Assembly (NCBI GenBank): GCA_947498645.1
Contig: CANMKS010000001.1
Location: 2,952,032 to 3,016,031, forward strand
Length of the DNA stretch: 64,000 nt
Direction: 5' to 3'
Source: an uncultured Paracoccaceae bacterium
GTDB taxonomy: Bacteria; Pseudomonadota; Alphaproteobacteria; Rhodobacterales; Rhodobacteraceae
A model generated the notes under the pieces. It saw nothing but the letters and a program-made list of their open reading frames with translations, was not told where the DNA came from and did not search any database. This document shows positions 28,185-37,344 of this stretch, piece after piece (positions within the stretch are counted from its first letter, which is position 1; each line of letters starts with the position of its first letter). Made by a program: the position numbers and the translations under genes.

Positions 28185-29335
28185 CGCGCCAATAATGCGA
28201 CCGTGCTTGTCATTGCCGCGATGATTTTCTGACGACCCTCAGGGTTGGCCAGAAAAGCCCGGTCGTCAGCATTGGACAGAAAGCCCACCTCGACAAGGAC
28301 GCTGGGAAAATCCGCCGCCGTCAGTACGGCAAACTGCCCTTCGCGGCGCGGGCGTGAATTCATCGGCACCCCTTGGGTTGCCATCGCCGTCGCCAGCGCA
28401 TCGGCAAAGCGCCGCGCCGCAGGGCCTGTCTGGGCACGGGCCAGATCCATCAAGGCGGTGGCCACACGATCCTCTGCTGCGTCCAGATCAACCCCTGCCA
28501 GCAAATCGCCCCGCTCATGGCGCTCCACAATCCGCTGAGACGCCGCATTGCCGCCGTCAGGGGCCAAAGTGTAGACAGAAGCCCCCCGCGCCGCGTCGGT
28601 TTCCAGCGCATCCGCATGCAGCGAAATCATCAGATCCGCACCAACCTGCCGGGCAATGGTCAGCCGGGCAGAAAGGGGCACAAAAACATCACCGCTGCGG
28701 GTCAGAACCGCCCGCACTTTCGGCACTTCGTTCAGACTGACGGCCAGTTCCGCGGCAAGCAACAACATCAGATCGGCCTCTTTGATGCCGCCTTGATTGG
28801 CACCGGGGTCAATCCCGCCATGGCCGGGATCAATGACCACCACGAAATCCTCGCTGCGGGCAATCTGCGCGGCCTCCTGGCTGTCAAAGCCGGTCACGAC
28901 CTCCCACCCCGGATCAGGCGGCGCACCGCTGGCGGCGGCAAATTCCACCTCTGAGGCCTGTTCAAGCACCAGCGACAGGGCGGCACCATCGGGGTGCGCC
29001 GCCATTCCCGCCTCTGCGATGATCAGCGGTTCTGCCAGATCAATCACCATACGTGACCAGCCGGGGCGCAAGGGGCCAAAGCGTACAGCCGTCGCACGAT
29101 CACCCGACAGCATCGCATCAGGATCAAGGCCCGCGATATCCGCCACCTCAAAATCAAGGACCAGACGGCGCGGCGCATCCAGCGTGAAGACACGGTAGGG
29201 GACAATCTCGCTCAGCCCCAATGTGACCTCCAGCTTCCACCAGCCGTCACGCACAGCACTGCGTTCTGGATCAAAACTGACCTGGGCTTGCCCCATTGTG
29301 GCCAGGCAAAGCAATGCCAAAACCCAACGGATCAT
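28181..29335 (-). CDS. N-acetylmuramoyl-L-alanine amidase (AmiC-like)
   Basis: This exported zinc amidase cleaves stem peptides from peptidoglycan, chiefly at division. The ~384-residue protein starts with a signal peptide (MIRWVLALLCLATMGQAQ), then an AMIN domain (about 20-130), then an Amidase_3 domain with VVIDPGHGGIDPGANQG, KEADLML, SLHADA and LVEVGFLSN, which carry the zinc and catalytic residues. The ATG at 29335 overlaps the upstream aminotransferase stop (ATGA). A start further upstream is open but would mask the signal peptide. Confidence 0.94.
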   Translation of the reverse strand: MIRWVLALLCLATMGQAQVSFDPERSAVRDGWWKLEVTLGLSEIVPYRVFTLDAPRRLVLDFEVADIAGLDPDAMLSGDRATAVRFGPLRPGWSRMVIDLAEPLIIAEAGMAAHPDGAALSLVLEQASEVEFAAASGAPPDPGWEVVTGFDSQEAAQIARSEDFVVVIDPGHGGIDPGANQGGIKEADLMLLLAAELAVSLNEVPKVRAVLTRSGDVFVPLSARLTIARQVGADLMISLHADALETDAARGASVYTLAPDGGNAASQRIVERHERGDLLAGVDLDAAEDRVATALMDLARAQTGPAARRFADALATAMATQGVPMNSRPRREGQFAVLTAADFPSVLVEVGFLSNADDRAFLANPEGRQKIIAAMTSTVALLAR

Positions 29336-30477
29336 GACGCGCGCTCTTGCATGAAGCGGGTCAGACGGGCAAGGCCCTCGCGGATATCCTCGGTGGCGCG
29401 GGCATAGGAAAAGCGGAGCCAATGATGACCACGCGCTGCATCAAAATCGAGGCCGGGCGTGACAGCAACGCCCGCTTTCTCAAGGATTTTAGCCGCAAAG
29501 CCCAACGCATCGTCGGTGTATTCTGACACATCCACATAGACATAAAACGCCCCATCCGGCGGGGCAAAGCGCGTTAATCCAGCAGCTTGCAGGCCTTCCA
29601 TCATCAAGGCACGGTTGGCGGCATAAACGGCCTTGTTGGCCTCTAATTCTGCTGTGCAATCCATTGCGTGCAGCGCCAGCCGCTGGGCCGCATGAGGCGC
29701 GCAGATGAACATGTTCTGCGCCAGACGCTCGACCCGGCGCACATGATCCTGCGGCACAATCATCCAGCCGACCCGCCAGCCCGTCATGGAAAAATACTTT
29801 GAGAAGGAGTTCACGACATAAACGTCATCCGTGACCTGCAAAGCGGTCACCGGGGCGGTATCATAGTCAATCCCGTGATAAATCTCGTCCGAGATCAGCG
29901 CCGCACCGCGCGCGGCACACGCCTGCGCCAAAGCGGCCAGCTCAGCCTGGTCCAGCATCGTGCCCGTGGGGTTGGCAGGCGAGGCCACAATCAGCCCGTC
30001 CAGATCGTGTGCCGTCACATCCTGGGGGCGCGGCTGAAACCGCTGGGCGAAGGTTGTGGGAATATCCACAGGGGTCAGGCCGACAGCTTTCAAAATCTGC
30101 CGGTAAGAGGGATAGCACGGCGTCCCCAGCCCAACGTGCGCGTCGTTGTCAAAAAGTGCAGAGAACGCCAGCAGAAAGGCACCAGAGGCCCCGCTGGTGA
30201 TCACAACACGGGCCGGGTCCAGATCAACACCGTACCAATCGGCGTAATGGCGTGCGATCCGGGCGCGCAGCTCTGGCAGGCCAAGACCTACGGTATAGCC
30301 CAACGGATCAGACATCTCGGCAATCAACGCGGATTTTGCGGCCTCCGGCGCACCGGTGCCGGGTTGGCCTACTTCCATATGGATAATGTGGCGGCCAGCG
30401 GCCTCGGCCTGCCGGGCTGCCTCCATCACGTCCATGACGATGAACGGATCAACATCGCCGCGTGTTGAGTGTCGCAT
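29332..30477 (-). CDS. class I/II pyridoxal-phosphate aminotransferase
   Basis: This ~381-residue aspartate-aminotransferase-fold enzyme contains the PLP-lysine segment NSFSKYFSMTGWRVGW, the ASPANPTGTM block with the cofactor Asn and ISDEIYHGIDYD with the cofactor Asp and Tyr. An Arg for the substrate carboxylate lies in HWLRFSYA. The substrate amino acid is uncertain; it could be an alanine or aromatic aminotransferase. It overlaps the muramoyl amidase gene by four bases, an operon link with no obvious metabolic reason. Confidence 0.9.
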   Translation of the reverse strand: MRHSTRGDVDPFIVMDVMEAARQAEAAGRHIIHMEVGQPGTGAPEAAKSALIAEMSDPLGYTVGLGLPELRARIARHYADWYGVDLDPARVVITSGASGAFLLAFSALFDNDAHVGLGTPCYPSYRQILKAVGLTPVDIPTTFAQRFQPRPQDVTAHDLDGLIVASPANPTGTMLDQAELAALAQACAARGAALISDEIYHGIDYDTAPVTALQVTDDVYVVNSFSKYFSMTGWRVGWMIVPQDHVRRVERLAQNMFICAPHAAQRLALHAMDCTAELEANKAVYAANRALMMEGLQAAGLTRFAPPDGAFYVYVDVSEYTDDALGFAAKILEKAGVAVTPGLDFDAARGHHWLRFSYARATEDIREGLARLTRFMQERAS

Positions 30478-30596
30478 CTGCTGCCTCATGTTTCTTGGCC
30501 CCTGTGTGCCCGCGACAAAGGGGGAAGGTCAATGCGCAATGGACGGGGACGCGATGCGCACTATCTTAACAAATGGACAACGAAAGGATGACATCT

Positions 30597-31367
30597 ATGC
30601 AGACCCGTCGCACGTTCCTGACTTCAGCCGCCGTCGCAGGCGGGATCACACTTCTGCCTTACCGGCTCAATGCTGCCGGCCACGGCGCGCATGACAGCTT
30701 TGCCTCTGCTACAGGCGAGGTGATCGTGACACCCAAAAGCCACGCCTCTTTCGTGATGGAGACGCCTCTGGGCGTGATCTACGTCGACCCGGTGGGCGAA
30801 GCCGCGCTCTATGCGGATATGCCCGCGCCCGATCTGATCCTGATCACACATGAGCATGGGGATCACTACAACGCGGACACACTTGCGGCCATCATGGGCG
30901 AAACAACCCAAATGATCACCAACCCCGCCGTCTACGCCATGCTGCCCGCCGAGATGCAGGGCCGCGCCTCAGCCGTGGGCAACGGTGATGTCGCCGCCGC
31001 CGATCAGATCATGGTCGCGGCGATCCCCGCCTATAACACCACCCAAGAGCGGCTGAACTTCCACCCACAGGGGCGCGACAACGGCTATGTGGTCACGGTG
31101 GACGGGCTGCGCATCTATATTTCCGGCGATACCGAAGACATCCCCGAAATGCGCAGCTTGCAGGATATCGACATCGCCTTCGTCTGCATGAACCTGCCGT
31201 TCACAATGGACGCCACAGCAGCGGCATCAGCGGTCAGCGAATTCGCACCCACCTATGTCTACCCCTACCACTACCGCGGGCGGGACAACGGCACACAGGA
31301 CCCGGCAGAGTTTGCGGGGATGCTGGAAGGGGATATCGAAGTGAAAATGGGTGCTTGGTACGGGTGA
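30597..31367 (+). CDS. MBL-fold metallo-hydrolase with Tat signal
   Basis: This 256-residue protein begins with a twin-arginine signal (QTRRTFLTSAAVAGGITLL), so it is exported folded to the periplasm. The zinc site of the UlaG/RomA-like beta-lactamase fold is seen in ITHEHGDHYNADT, SGDTEDIPEM and YPYHYRG. The ATG at 30597 has AAGGA 8 bases upstream. Substrate unknown. It stands alone and is followed by a hairpin. Confidence 0.9.
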   Translation: MQTRRTFLTSAAVAGGITLLPYRLNAAGHGAHDSFASATGEVIVTPKSHASFVMETPLGVIYVDPVGEAALYADMPAPDLILITHEHGDHYNADTLAAIMGETTQMITNPAVYAMLPAEMQGRASAVGNGDVAAADQIMVAAIPAYNTTQERLNFHPQGRDNGYVVTVDGLRIYISGDTEDIPEMRSLQDIDIAFVCMNLPFTMDATAAASAVSEFAPTYVYPYHYRGRDNGTQDPAEFAGMLEGDIEVKMGAWYG

Positions 31368-31374
31368 AACAGCC

Positions 31375-31404
31375 AAAGCCGCCATGCATCGGGTGTGGCG
31401 GCTT
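31375..31404 (+). terminator. hairpin after the metallo-hydrolase gene
   Basis: AAGCCGCCA (31376-31384) pairs perfectly with TGGCGGCTT (31396-31404) across an 11-base loop, 8 bases after the stop codon. There is no T-run after it, so termination is probable rather than sure. Confidence 0.5.
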
Positions 31405-31635
31405 CGCTGACATGTCAGTCATTCGCGCGTTTTCCGACAATGGCTAAAACCAGCCCAAAAGATCCTACAGATGGACCTATCGGCCACCATGTGCGTTACG
31501 GGCCAGGGTCCGAATGAAATGCAAAGACTGCCGATATGATTGAAATCGCGACCCAGTGCGTCTGGCATGTCTGTCGAAAGACAAGGCTACCTTTCTCAGG
31601 TGTCGCTCTCATCAAACCACTTTTGAAAGAAGGCT

Positions 31636-32154
31636 CTAGCCCTCCCAGTTGGTCGTCCAACGGATGGCAAGCGTTTCGCGGCTCGGACTGTCATCGAAAA
31701 AATCTGCATTGGACATACTGTCGTAGATGACAGTCAGGTTACTGCCGTTGTCAAACGTATAGCCAATTCCAATTGCCGCTCGAAATTGCAGAGTCCCATC
31801 AAGATCAGCGCCGTCACCTTGCCTATAAAAACCAGGCATCAGCGAGGTTTCGACAAACAGTGGAGTATCGTAAACGTATTGGCTGCTCCATTTACCGCCG
31901 ATCCCGAACCACGCAGCCCGATCGGTTGTGAGTGAAAGACCATAAGTTGGGCGAAAGGGACCGCGTCGACGATGGCTGTCGTAGCCAAGGTAGAACTCAT
32001 TCGCACTCTGAAATTCATCAGATTGCAGTCGTCCTAACTGATAAAATATCTGTGGCTCTTGCTTCTCGGTAACAAGGCAACCGTTAGGGCAATCATTCAA
32101 CGTCATATCTGTCAAACTCGTAAGTAGCCAGATCAGACCAAGTGTACCGTCCAT
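31636..32154 (-). CDS. PagL-like outer-membrane protein with altered active site
   Basis: The 172-residue protein resembles Rhodobacteraceae acyloxyacyl hydrolase/PagL (lipid A 3-O-deacylase) proteins: alternating amphipathic beta strands, FVETSLMPGFYRQGDG, and a C-terminal strand ending RWTTNW. In PagL the catalytic triad is His, Ser two residues later and Glu fourteen residues after the His. Here Ser148 and Glu160 keep that spacing but the His position is Ser146 (DSMSNAD). Deacylase activity is therefore doubtful. The N-terminal ~20 residues are only weakly signal-like. AGGA lies 8 bases before the ATG. It is isolated, next to a 0.77-kb gene-free region. Confidence 0.65.
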   Translation of the reverse strand: MDGTLGLIWLLTSLTDMTLNDCPNGCLVTEKQEPQIFYQLGRLQSDEFQSANEFYLGYDSHRRRGPFRPTYGLSLTTDRAAWFGIGGKWSSQYVYDTPLFVETSLMPGFYRQGDGADLDGTLQFRAAIGIGYTFDNGSNLTVIYDSMSNADFFDDSPSRETLAIRWTTNWEG

Positions 32155-32927
32155 GATGTCATCCTATTTTTGTGGCTCGCTGGAGCCTCCCGAAAGATGT
32201 GCTAGGGTTAAATAACACAAAGACGCATATCTGCCTGCAACAGCGCGGCTAAACAAAGTGCCTTGAGTAATCTCCCAAAAAACGGCTTTTGACCTGTCAA
32301 CTTACATCTTGCGCGGCCGCGACACAACGGCAGGGTACAGCGCGTCACTGGCCGCCACAATGGGCACTTTTCCTCGTGGTTGATGTTGCGGTGCCCCAAG
32401 GCACACAACGCCCCTGCAGCCGAGGCGGATTGAAACCCACCACAGTCGATGGCCCCCCATCGACATGCTGCGAGCGGGTCACGGGTCAGCAATTCATATC
32501 ACTGGCAGTACACCGGATCAGCCTTATCGCTGAGACCATCATGCAGTACGAACGCAATAGACTGGTCCGAGTTTGCAATTTTGCAGCAACCGCCTTTAGC
32601 GCGCCGCTGCCGTTCTGGCACGGTGCAGCATCACGCACTTTGGGCTCTTAGCCGACTTTTCCTGCGCTGTGCGCAGAGGTCTACTCTGCGGGCAAAACCG
32701 ACCGTGGATTTTCAGTCTTTGCCTTGCCAGTCTCGCGCCTTGACCACGGCGACCCTGCTCTGCAGCGGCTTTTCCACTCATCCGGTTTGGATCAGGTTCC
32801 TGGTCACGGCGTCGAGACTGCCTGAATGCTGAGCGTCAAGACGGCGAGAAGGCAGCGAAATGATGACGACATTTCTGTGTATTTCCTGCGGATGGGGTTT
32901 GAAGCACCCTCGCTGTCGGTTTCTTGG
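32155..32927. other. 773-bp region without a convincing gene
   Basis: Short open frames on both strands have Cys/Arg/Ser-rich, low-quality translations and no ribosome sites; I recognise no protein. The clearest structure is a perfect 8-bp hairpin GTCGATGG-CCCC-CCATCGAC at 32445-32464. The stretch separates the PagL-like gene from the LysR gene and may be decayed horizontally acquired DNA, although no transposase fragment or target duplication was found. Confidence 0.5.
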
Positions 32928-33845
32928 TCAACGTTCCTGTGACGGCGCGGACTCCGCAGCAAAGGATCTATGCACATATGCATGGAATTGATCCACCAAA
33001 GAACTTGACCGCAATCGCTCTGGCCGGGCCAAAGCAATGCGGTGAGGCGCCAGTTTCCCGGTAAGCGGCATCCGCACGATGGGTTGTTGGTCATAGGCGG
33101 TATCATGCGGAATATCGGTTGCCAAAAGCCCAACCCCAAGGCCGTTCGCGACCATGGAACGCAGCATTTCGATAGACGCGGTTTCGTGGGCAATCCTTGG
33201 GCTGATCCCATGCATTTGTGCCAAAGACAGGAAATAGCCGCGGCTATGCGGCAGGTTCACCAGGATCAACGGGTCTTGCAGCAGCTCGGCGATGCTTATG
33301 GCCTTTCGGCCCGCCAACGGATGCCCGCCCGGCAACAGGCCGTAGGGCCGTATATCTGCAACCGGCGTGATTTTGAGGCTTGAGGGAAGGCCCAGATCAT
33401 AGATGAGGGCGACATCTATCTGTCCGGTTTCCAGCCATCCGGTGAGGGTTTCCAGATTTGCTTCATGCAGCCGCACCTGAATGCTTGGGGCTTCATCCTG
33501 AAATCCGCGCACCAGCTTTGGCGCATAACGCGGGCCAAGGGTGGAGAAAACGCCAAGGTTCAAGATGGCTTTATCGGCAATGTCGGCATGCAATACGCCC
33601 TCGGCGTCCGCACGCAAGCGCCTGAATTCGCCAAGCTTTTGGCGCCCATAATGCGTTGGAACAACACCCTGACCCGCAGTACGCGCAAAAAGGGGACGGC
33701 CAAAATGTTCCTCAACCTTCGCAATCGCCAAAGATACAGAGGGCTGTGAGACGTTCAATATCCGTGCGGCGGCAGCTGTGCTGCCCCCGTCAGCCGTCGC
33801 AATGACGTAGTCAATTTGCCGTAAACTTACCGGTATAGCTTTCAT
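32928..33845 (-). CDS. LysR-family transcriptional regulator
   Basis: This 305-residue protein has an N-terminal winged HTH (LRQIDYVIATADGGSTAAAARILNVSQPSVSLAIAKVEEHFGRPLF, read in part as VSQPSVSLAI) and a C-terminal LysR effector domain with the GHPLAGRKAIS segment. It is divergent from the CaiB-type CoA-transferase gene with only ~80 bp between the starts, so it probably controls that gene pair. The effector is unknown. Confidence 0.92.
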   Translation of the reverse strand: MKAIPVSLRQIDYVIATADGGSTAAAARILNVSQPSVSLAIAKVEEHFGRPLFARTAGQGVVPTHYGRQKLGEFRRLRADAEGVLHADIADKAILNLGVFSTLGPRYAPKLVRGFQDEAPSIQVRLHEANLETLTGWLETGQIDVALIYDLGLPSSLKITPVADIRPYGLLPGGHPLAGRKAISIAELLQDPLILVNLPHSRGYFLSLAQMHGISPRIAHETASIEMLRSMVANGLGVGLLATDIPHDTAYDQQPIVRMPLTGKLAPHRIALARPERLRSSSLVDQFHAYVHRSFAAESAPSQER

Positions 33846-33926
33846 CTATTGCCCTATGATGATTCAATGTTTCTATATATACCATTTCTTGTCTTAACCT
33901 CCAACCATTCAGGTCAGAGGAACGAC

Positions 33927-35102
33927 ATGCAACAGACATCAGCCACGACAAATGCCAGACCGCTTGACGGGGTGCGCGTTCTCGACTTCACCCGCGTGCT
34001 GGCCGGCCCTTACTGCACCGCGCTCATGGCCGATCTGGGCGCTGACGTGATCAAGGTGGAAGCCACACAAGGGGATGACTACCGCCATATCGGCCCGTTC
34101 AGGGATGGCGAAAGCCTGTTGTTTCAATCAATAAACAGAGGCAAACGATCAATTACGCTGAACCTGAAGTCTGACGAGGATATCGCAAAGATCAGACAAC
34201 TGCTGGCAGATACGGATGTCCTAGTTGAGAACTTCCGCCCAGGTGTGATGGAAAAGCTGGGTCTTGGGTTTCAGGAATTGTCCGCCGCATTTCCCAAGCT
34301 GGTCTATGTGTCAGTGTCCGGCTTTGGGCAGACAGGCAGCAACACGGCCAGACCGGCATATGACATCATTATCCAGGCCATGAGCGGCCTGATGGATGTG
34401 ACAGGAGAGCCGGACGGCACACCGACAATGATCGGCGAAGCCCTGGGTGATGTGGCGGGCGGGCTTTTCGCGGCCTGGGGCACGATGGTGGCCTTGTTTG
34501 ACCGCAGCCGCACCGGCAAGGGCCGGCACGTGGACGTTGCGCTTTTTGACGCGCTGACGTCGATGATGCCACTGTTGGCCTGCCGCACCCTGATGGGCGC
34601 GGAAACCCCCAGCCGAACCGGCAATCGGCACGCGCTGTCTGCCCCTTTTGGCACCTATCCCGCAGCGGATGGGCATTTCGCCGTCGCGGTCCTGAACGAT
34701 CGTTTGTTCGCAAGCTTCTGCGAAGTCATCCAACAGCCTGAATTGGCCAGTGATCCGCGCTTTCTTACAGACCCGCTGCGCCGGGAAAACGAACCCGCCC
34801 TCGCCGAGCAGATCGCGCTCTGGGCGGGCGCGCGCACGGCGGCTGAGGTCGTTGCCAGCCTGTCCGCAAGCGGGATTCCAGCATCCGAAATTCAATCAGT
34901 TGCTCAGGCCTGGGCCTCGTCACAAGCGGTTGAGCGTGGTCTTGCGTCGGAGGTAGAGCACCCTGTTTTGGGTCGTCTGAACGTGCCAGAGCAACCGGTG
35001 CATTTCAGTGGAGTCGCCCGTGGCGGCCGCACTGCCGCGCCGGGGTTGAACGCGGACGCCGTAGAAATTCTGGCCACACTGGCCCAAGGAGACAACAAAT
35101 GA
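33927..35102 (+). CDS. CaiB/BaiF-type CoA-transferase (family III)
   Basis: This 391-residue protein is a class III CoA-transferase, which moves CoA between carboxylic acids via aspartyl mixed anhydrides. The family signature GVRVLDFTRVLAGPYC (about 15-30), GADVIKVE, NRGKRSITLNL and the catalytic Asp146 in RPAYDIIIQAMSG are present. AGAGGA precedes the ATG at 33927; the longer open frame from 33849 lacks this. The gene is followed, with a 4-base overlap, by an acyl-CoA dehydrogenase, so the pair likely activates and then desaturates a short or quaternary-ammonium carboxylic acid. The substrate is unknown. Confidence 0.92.
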   Translation: MQQTSATTNARPLDGVRVLDFTRVLAGPYCTALMADLGADVIKVEATQGDDYRHIGPFRDGESLLFQSINRGKRSITLNLKSDEDIAKIRQLLADTDVLVENFRPGVMEKLGLGFQELSAAFPKLVYVSVSGFGQTGSNTARPAYDIIIQAMSGLMDVTGEPDGTPTMIGEALGDVAGGLFAAWGTMVALFDRSRTGKGRHVDVALFDALTSMMPLLACRTLMGAETPSRTGNRHALSAPFGTYPAADGHFAVAVLNDRLFASFCEVIQQPELASDPRFLTDPLRRENEPALAEQIALWAGARTAAEVVASLSASGIPASEIQSVAQAWASSQAVERGLASEVEHPVLGRLNVPEQPVHFSGVARGGRTAAPGLNADAVEILATLAQGDNK

Positions 35103-36235
35103 CCTACCCCATGCTTGAAGATGAACATGCCGTGATCCGCCAGATCGAGCGGTTCTCGCAAGAGGTATTGGCCCCCAAGGCTGCGCAACTGGATGAAGAG
35201 GCGCTGTTTGCGACCTGTCATTTGCCCGCCATGGCCGAGATGGGCCTGATGGGCATGAACCTTCCCGAAGATGCGGGCGGTCTGGGCCTGTCCGGTCCGG
35301 CGCTTTATGCGGCGGTCGAGGCTGTTGCGGGGGCTTGCGGCTCGACCGCGTCGATGCTGACCGCGCATTTTCTGGCGACGGATTCGATATTGTTGGGCGG
35401 GGATGCTGCGCTCAGGGCCCGGCTGTTGCCGGATGCCGCCGCAGGCAGCGCCCTGGGTGCATTCGCTCTGACAGAGCCCCAGGCCGGATCCAACCCCGCA
35501 GATATGACCACTTATGCCGTGCGGGACGGCGACGGATACCGGATCAAGGGCAGCAAGTGTTTCATTTCGAACGCCGGTGCGGCTGACTTTATCGTTGTTT
35601 TTGCGAAGACAGACAGAACAGCCGGCGCGCGCGGTGTCAGCGCCTTTATCGTCGAACCCAAGGCCATCACGGGCGTCGATATCGCCCCGAACGAGCGGAC
35701 AATGGGGCTGAACGGCGGACATGTCTTTGGCATTACCTTCGACTGCTGGGTGCCAGAGGAAAACCGGCTTGGCGATGAGGGCACAGGGTTCCGCACTGCT
35801 ATGAAGGTGCTGGACAACGGGCGCATCGAAGTTGCGGCACAGGCAACGGGCATCGCCGCTGCGGCGCTTGATGCCGCGGTTTCTTACGCCAAAGAGCGCA
35901 AAGTTGGAGGCCATCCAATTGGTGACTTTCAAGGTCTGCAATTCATGCTGGCTGATTGCGCCACCGAATTGGCGGCAGCGCGGGCGCTGTCAATGCAGGC
36001 AGCCGTCAAACGCGGCACCGGCGAACGCTACGCAACCGAGTCAGCACTCGCCAAACTATACGCAACTGAAGCCGCATGGCGCATCGCTGACAGGGCCCTG
36101 CAAATACACGGTGGCTATGGATACACCCGCGATTTCCCACTGGAACGCTACCTGCGCGACCTTCGCATTTTCCGCATCTACGAGGGATCATCCGAGATTC
36201 AACGCACAATCATCGCGCGCGGACTACTTTCCTGA
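35099..36235 (+). CDS. acyl-CoA dehydrogenase
   Basis: This 378-residue FAD enzyme has the signatures FALTEPQAGSNPADM (middle domain) and YEGSSEIQRTIIARGL at the C-terminus with the catalytic Glu region, plus ALQIHGGYGYTRDFPLERY. The ATGA overlap with the CoA-transferase gene shows they are one operon. It is a candidate to desaturate the acyl-CoA made by that enzyme. The arrangement resembles CaiB/CaiA in crotonobetaine metabolism, and a betaine-type transporter is encoded next door, but no step can be proven here. Confidence 0.93.
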   Translation: MTYPMLEDEHAVIRQIERFSQEVLAPKAAQLDEEALFATCHLPAMAEMGLMGMNLPEDAGGLGLSGPALYAAVEAVAGACGSTASMLTAHFLATDSILLGGDAALRARLLPDAAAGSALGAFALTEPQAGSNPADMTTYAVRDGDGYRIKGSKCFISNAGAADFIVVFAKTDRTAGARGVSAFIVEPKAITGVDIAPNERTMGLNGGHVFGITFDCWVPEENRLGDEGTGFRTAMKVLDNGRIEVAAQATGIAAAALDAAVSYAKERKVGGHPIGDFQGLQFMLADCATELAAARALSMQAAVKRGTGERYATESALAKLYATEAAWRIADRALQIHGGYGYTRDFPLERYLRDLRIFRIYEGSSEIQRTIIARGLLS

Positions 36236-36315
36236 CGAGATATGACCCCGCTACATCCAGCGGCGGTCTCAGGCGTCCAGACTCCGGTATTGCAGCCGTT
36301 CCAGACCTGCGAACC

Positions 36316-37344
36316 CTATAGCAATAGGGATTTCATGATGTCGGATCGGTCCAACCTGCCGACAATGGCCGCGCCGTCCGTGACAAAGCTTTCGGCGTCG
36401 GTTTCAAGGTGGGACCGCAACAGATCCTTGACCGGCGTGTCCAGACCATGCGTGATCGCGCCCTCCGGGACCGGCCCGTCATAGGGTCGCATGATCTCGA
36501 CAGCGCGCAGGATACCCAAGGGGTTCATCTGCGCCACAAACTTGGAGACATAATCCGTTTTGGGGCTAAGGACGATGTCCTGCGGCGTGCCCATCTGAAC
36601 GATCCGGCCACCTTCCATGATGGCAATGCGGTTGCCCAGCTTCATCGCTTCATCAAGGTCGTGGCTGACGAACAAGATGGATTTGTTCAGACCTTTCAAC
36701 AGATCAAGCAATTCTTCCTGCAATTCATGGCGTATCAGCGGGTCCAGGGCCGAAAACGGTTCGTCCATCAACAAAAGCGGTGCATCGGTCGCAAGTGCCC
36801 GCGCAAGGCCGACCCGCTGCTGCATACCACCTGACAGCTCCGAAATTTTCATATGGGCCCATTGATGCAGATGGACTGTTTCAAGCTGCGCCATCGCCTT
36901 TTCGAGCCGTTGCGCCTTTTCCATGCCACCCGCCTCAAGCCCGAAAGCGGTGTTTTCAAGGACGGTTCGCCAGGGCAATAGCCCGAACTGTTGAAACACC
37001 ATCGAGACACTGGTGCGGCGCACGTCCCGCAGAGATTTACCCGTAAGCTTTGCAAGATCAACCATGCCGTCTGCGGTGCGCAGTTCGATCTGCCCGCGTG
37101 TCAGCGGGTTCAACCGGTTTGCGGCCCGCAGCAAGGTCGATTTGCCGGACCCGGAAAGCCCCATCAGCACAACAATCTCGCCAGAGTTCACTTCAAGCGA
37201 GCAGTTGTGTACGCCCAGTATCTGGCCGGTCTTCCCGCGGATGGCCTCGCGGTTTTCACCGGCATCCATCAACGGCAAGGCTGCGTTGGGCTTATCGCCG
37301 AAAACGATGCTCGCATCCGTGATTTTCAGGATCGTATCAGTCAT
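36316..37344 (-). CDS. choV: choline/betaine-type ABC transporter, ATP-binding protein
   Basis: This ~342-residue ATPase of the ProV/OpuAA/ChoV group powers uptake of quaternary ammonium compounds. Walker A is [15 protein letters not shown], the signature is ELSGGMQQRVGLARALA, Walker B is LLLMDEPFSALD and the switch His is in FVSHDLDEAM. A truncated CBS-like tail follows residue ~270. The ATG at 37344 overlaps the permease stop by eight bases. It is the last gene of a minus-strand operon starting at ~40.0 kb. Confidence 0.92.
   Translation of the reverse strand: MTDTILKITDASIVFGDKPNAALPLMDAGENREAIRGKTGQILGVHNCSLEVNSGEIVVLMGLSGSGKSTLLRAANRLNPLTRGQIELRTADGMVDLAKLTGKSLRDVRRTSVSMVFQQFGLLPWRTVLENTAFGLEAGGMEKAQRLEKAMAQLETVHLHQWAHMKISELSGGMQQRVGLARALATDAPLLLMDEPFSALDPLIRHELQEELLDLLKGLNKSILFVSHDLDEAMKLGNRIAIMEGGRIVQMGTPQDIVLSPKTDYVSKFVAQMNPLGILRAVEIMRPYDGPVPEGAITHGLDTPVKDLLRSHLETDAESFVTDGAAIVGRLDRSDIMKSLLL

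Noticed and set aside
32289-32832. Two plus-strand open frames of about 120 codons in the gene-free region
   Set aside because: No ribosome site, no recognisable domain and an odd Cys/Ser/Arg-rich composition.
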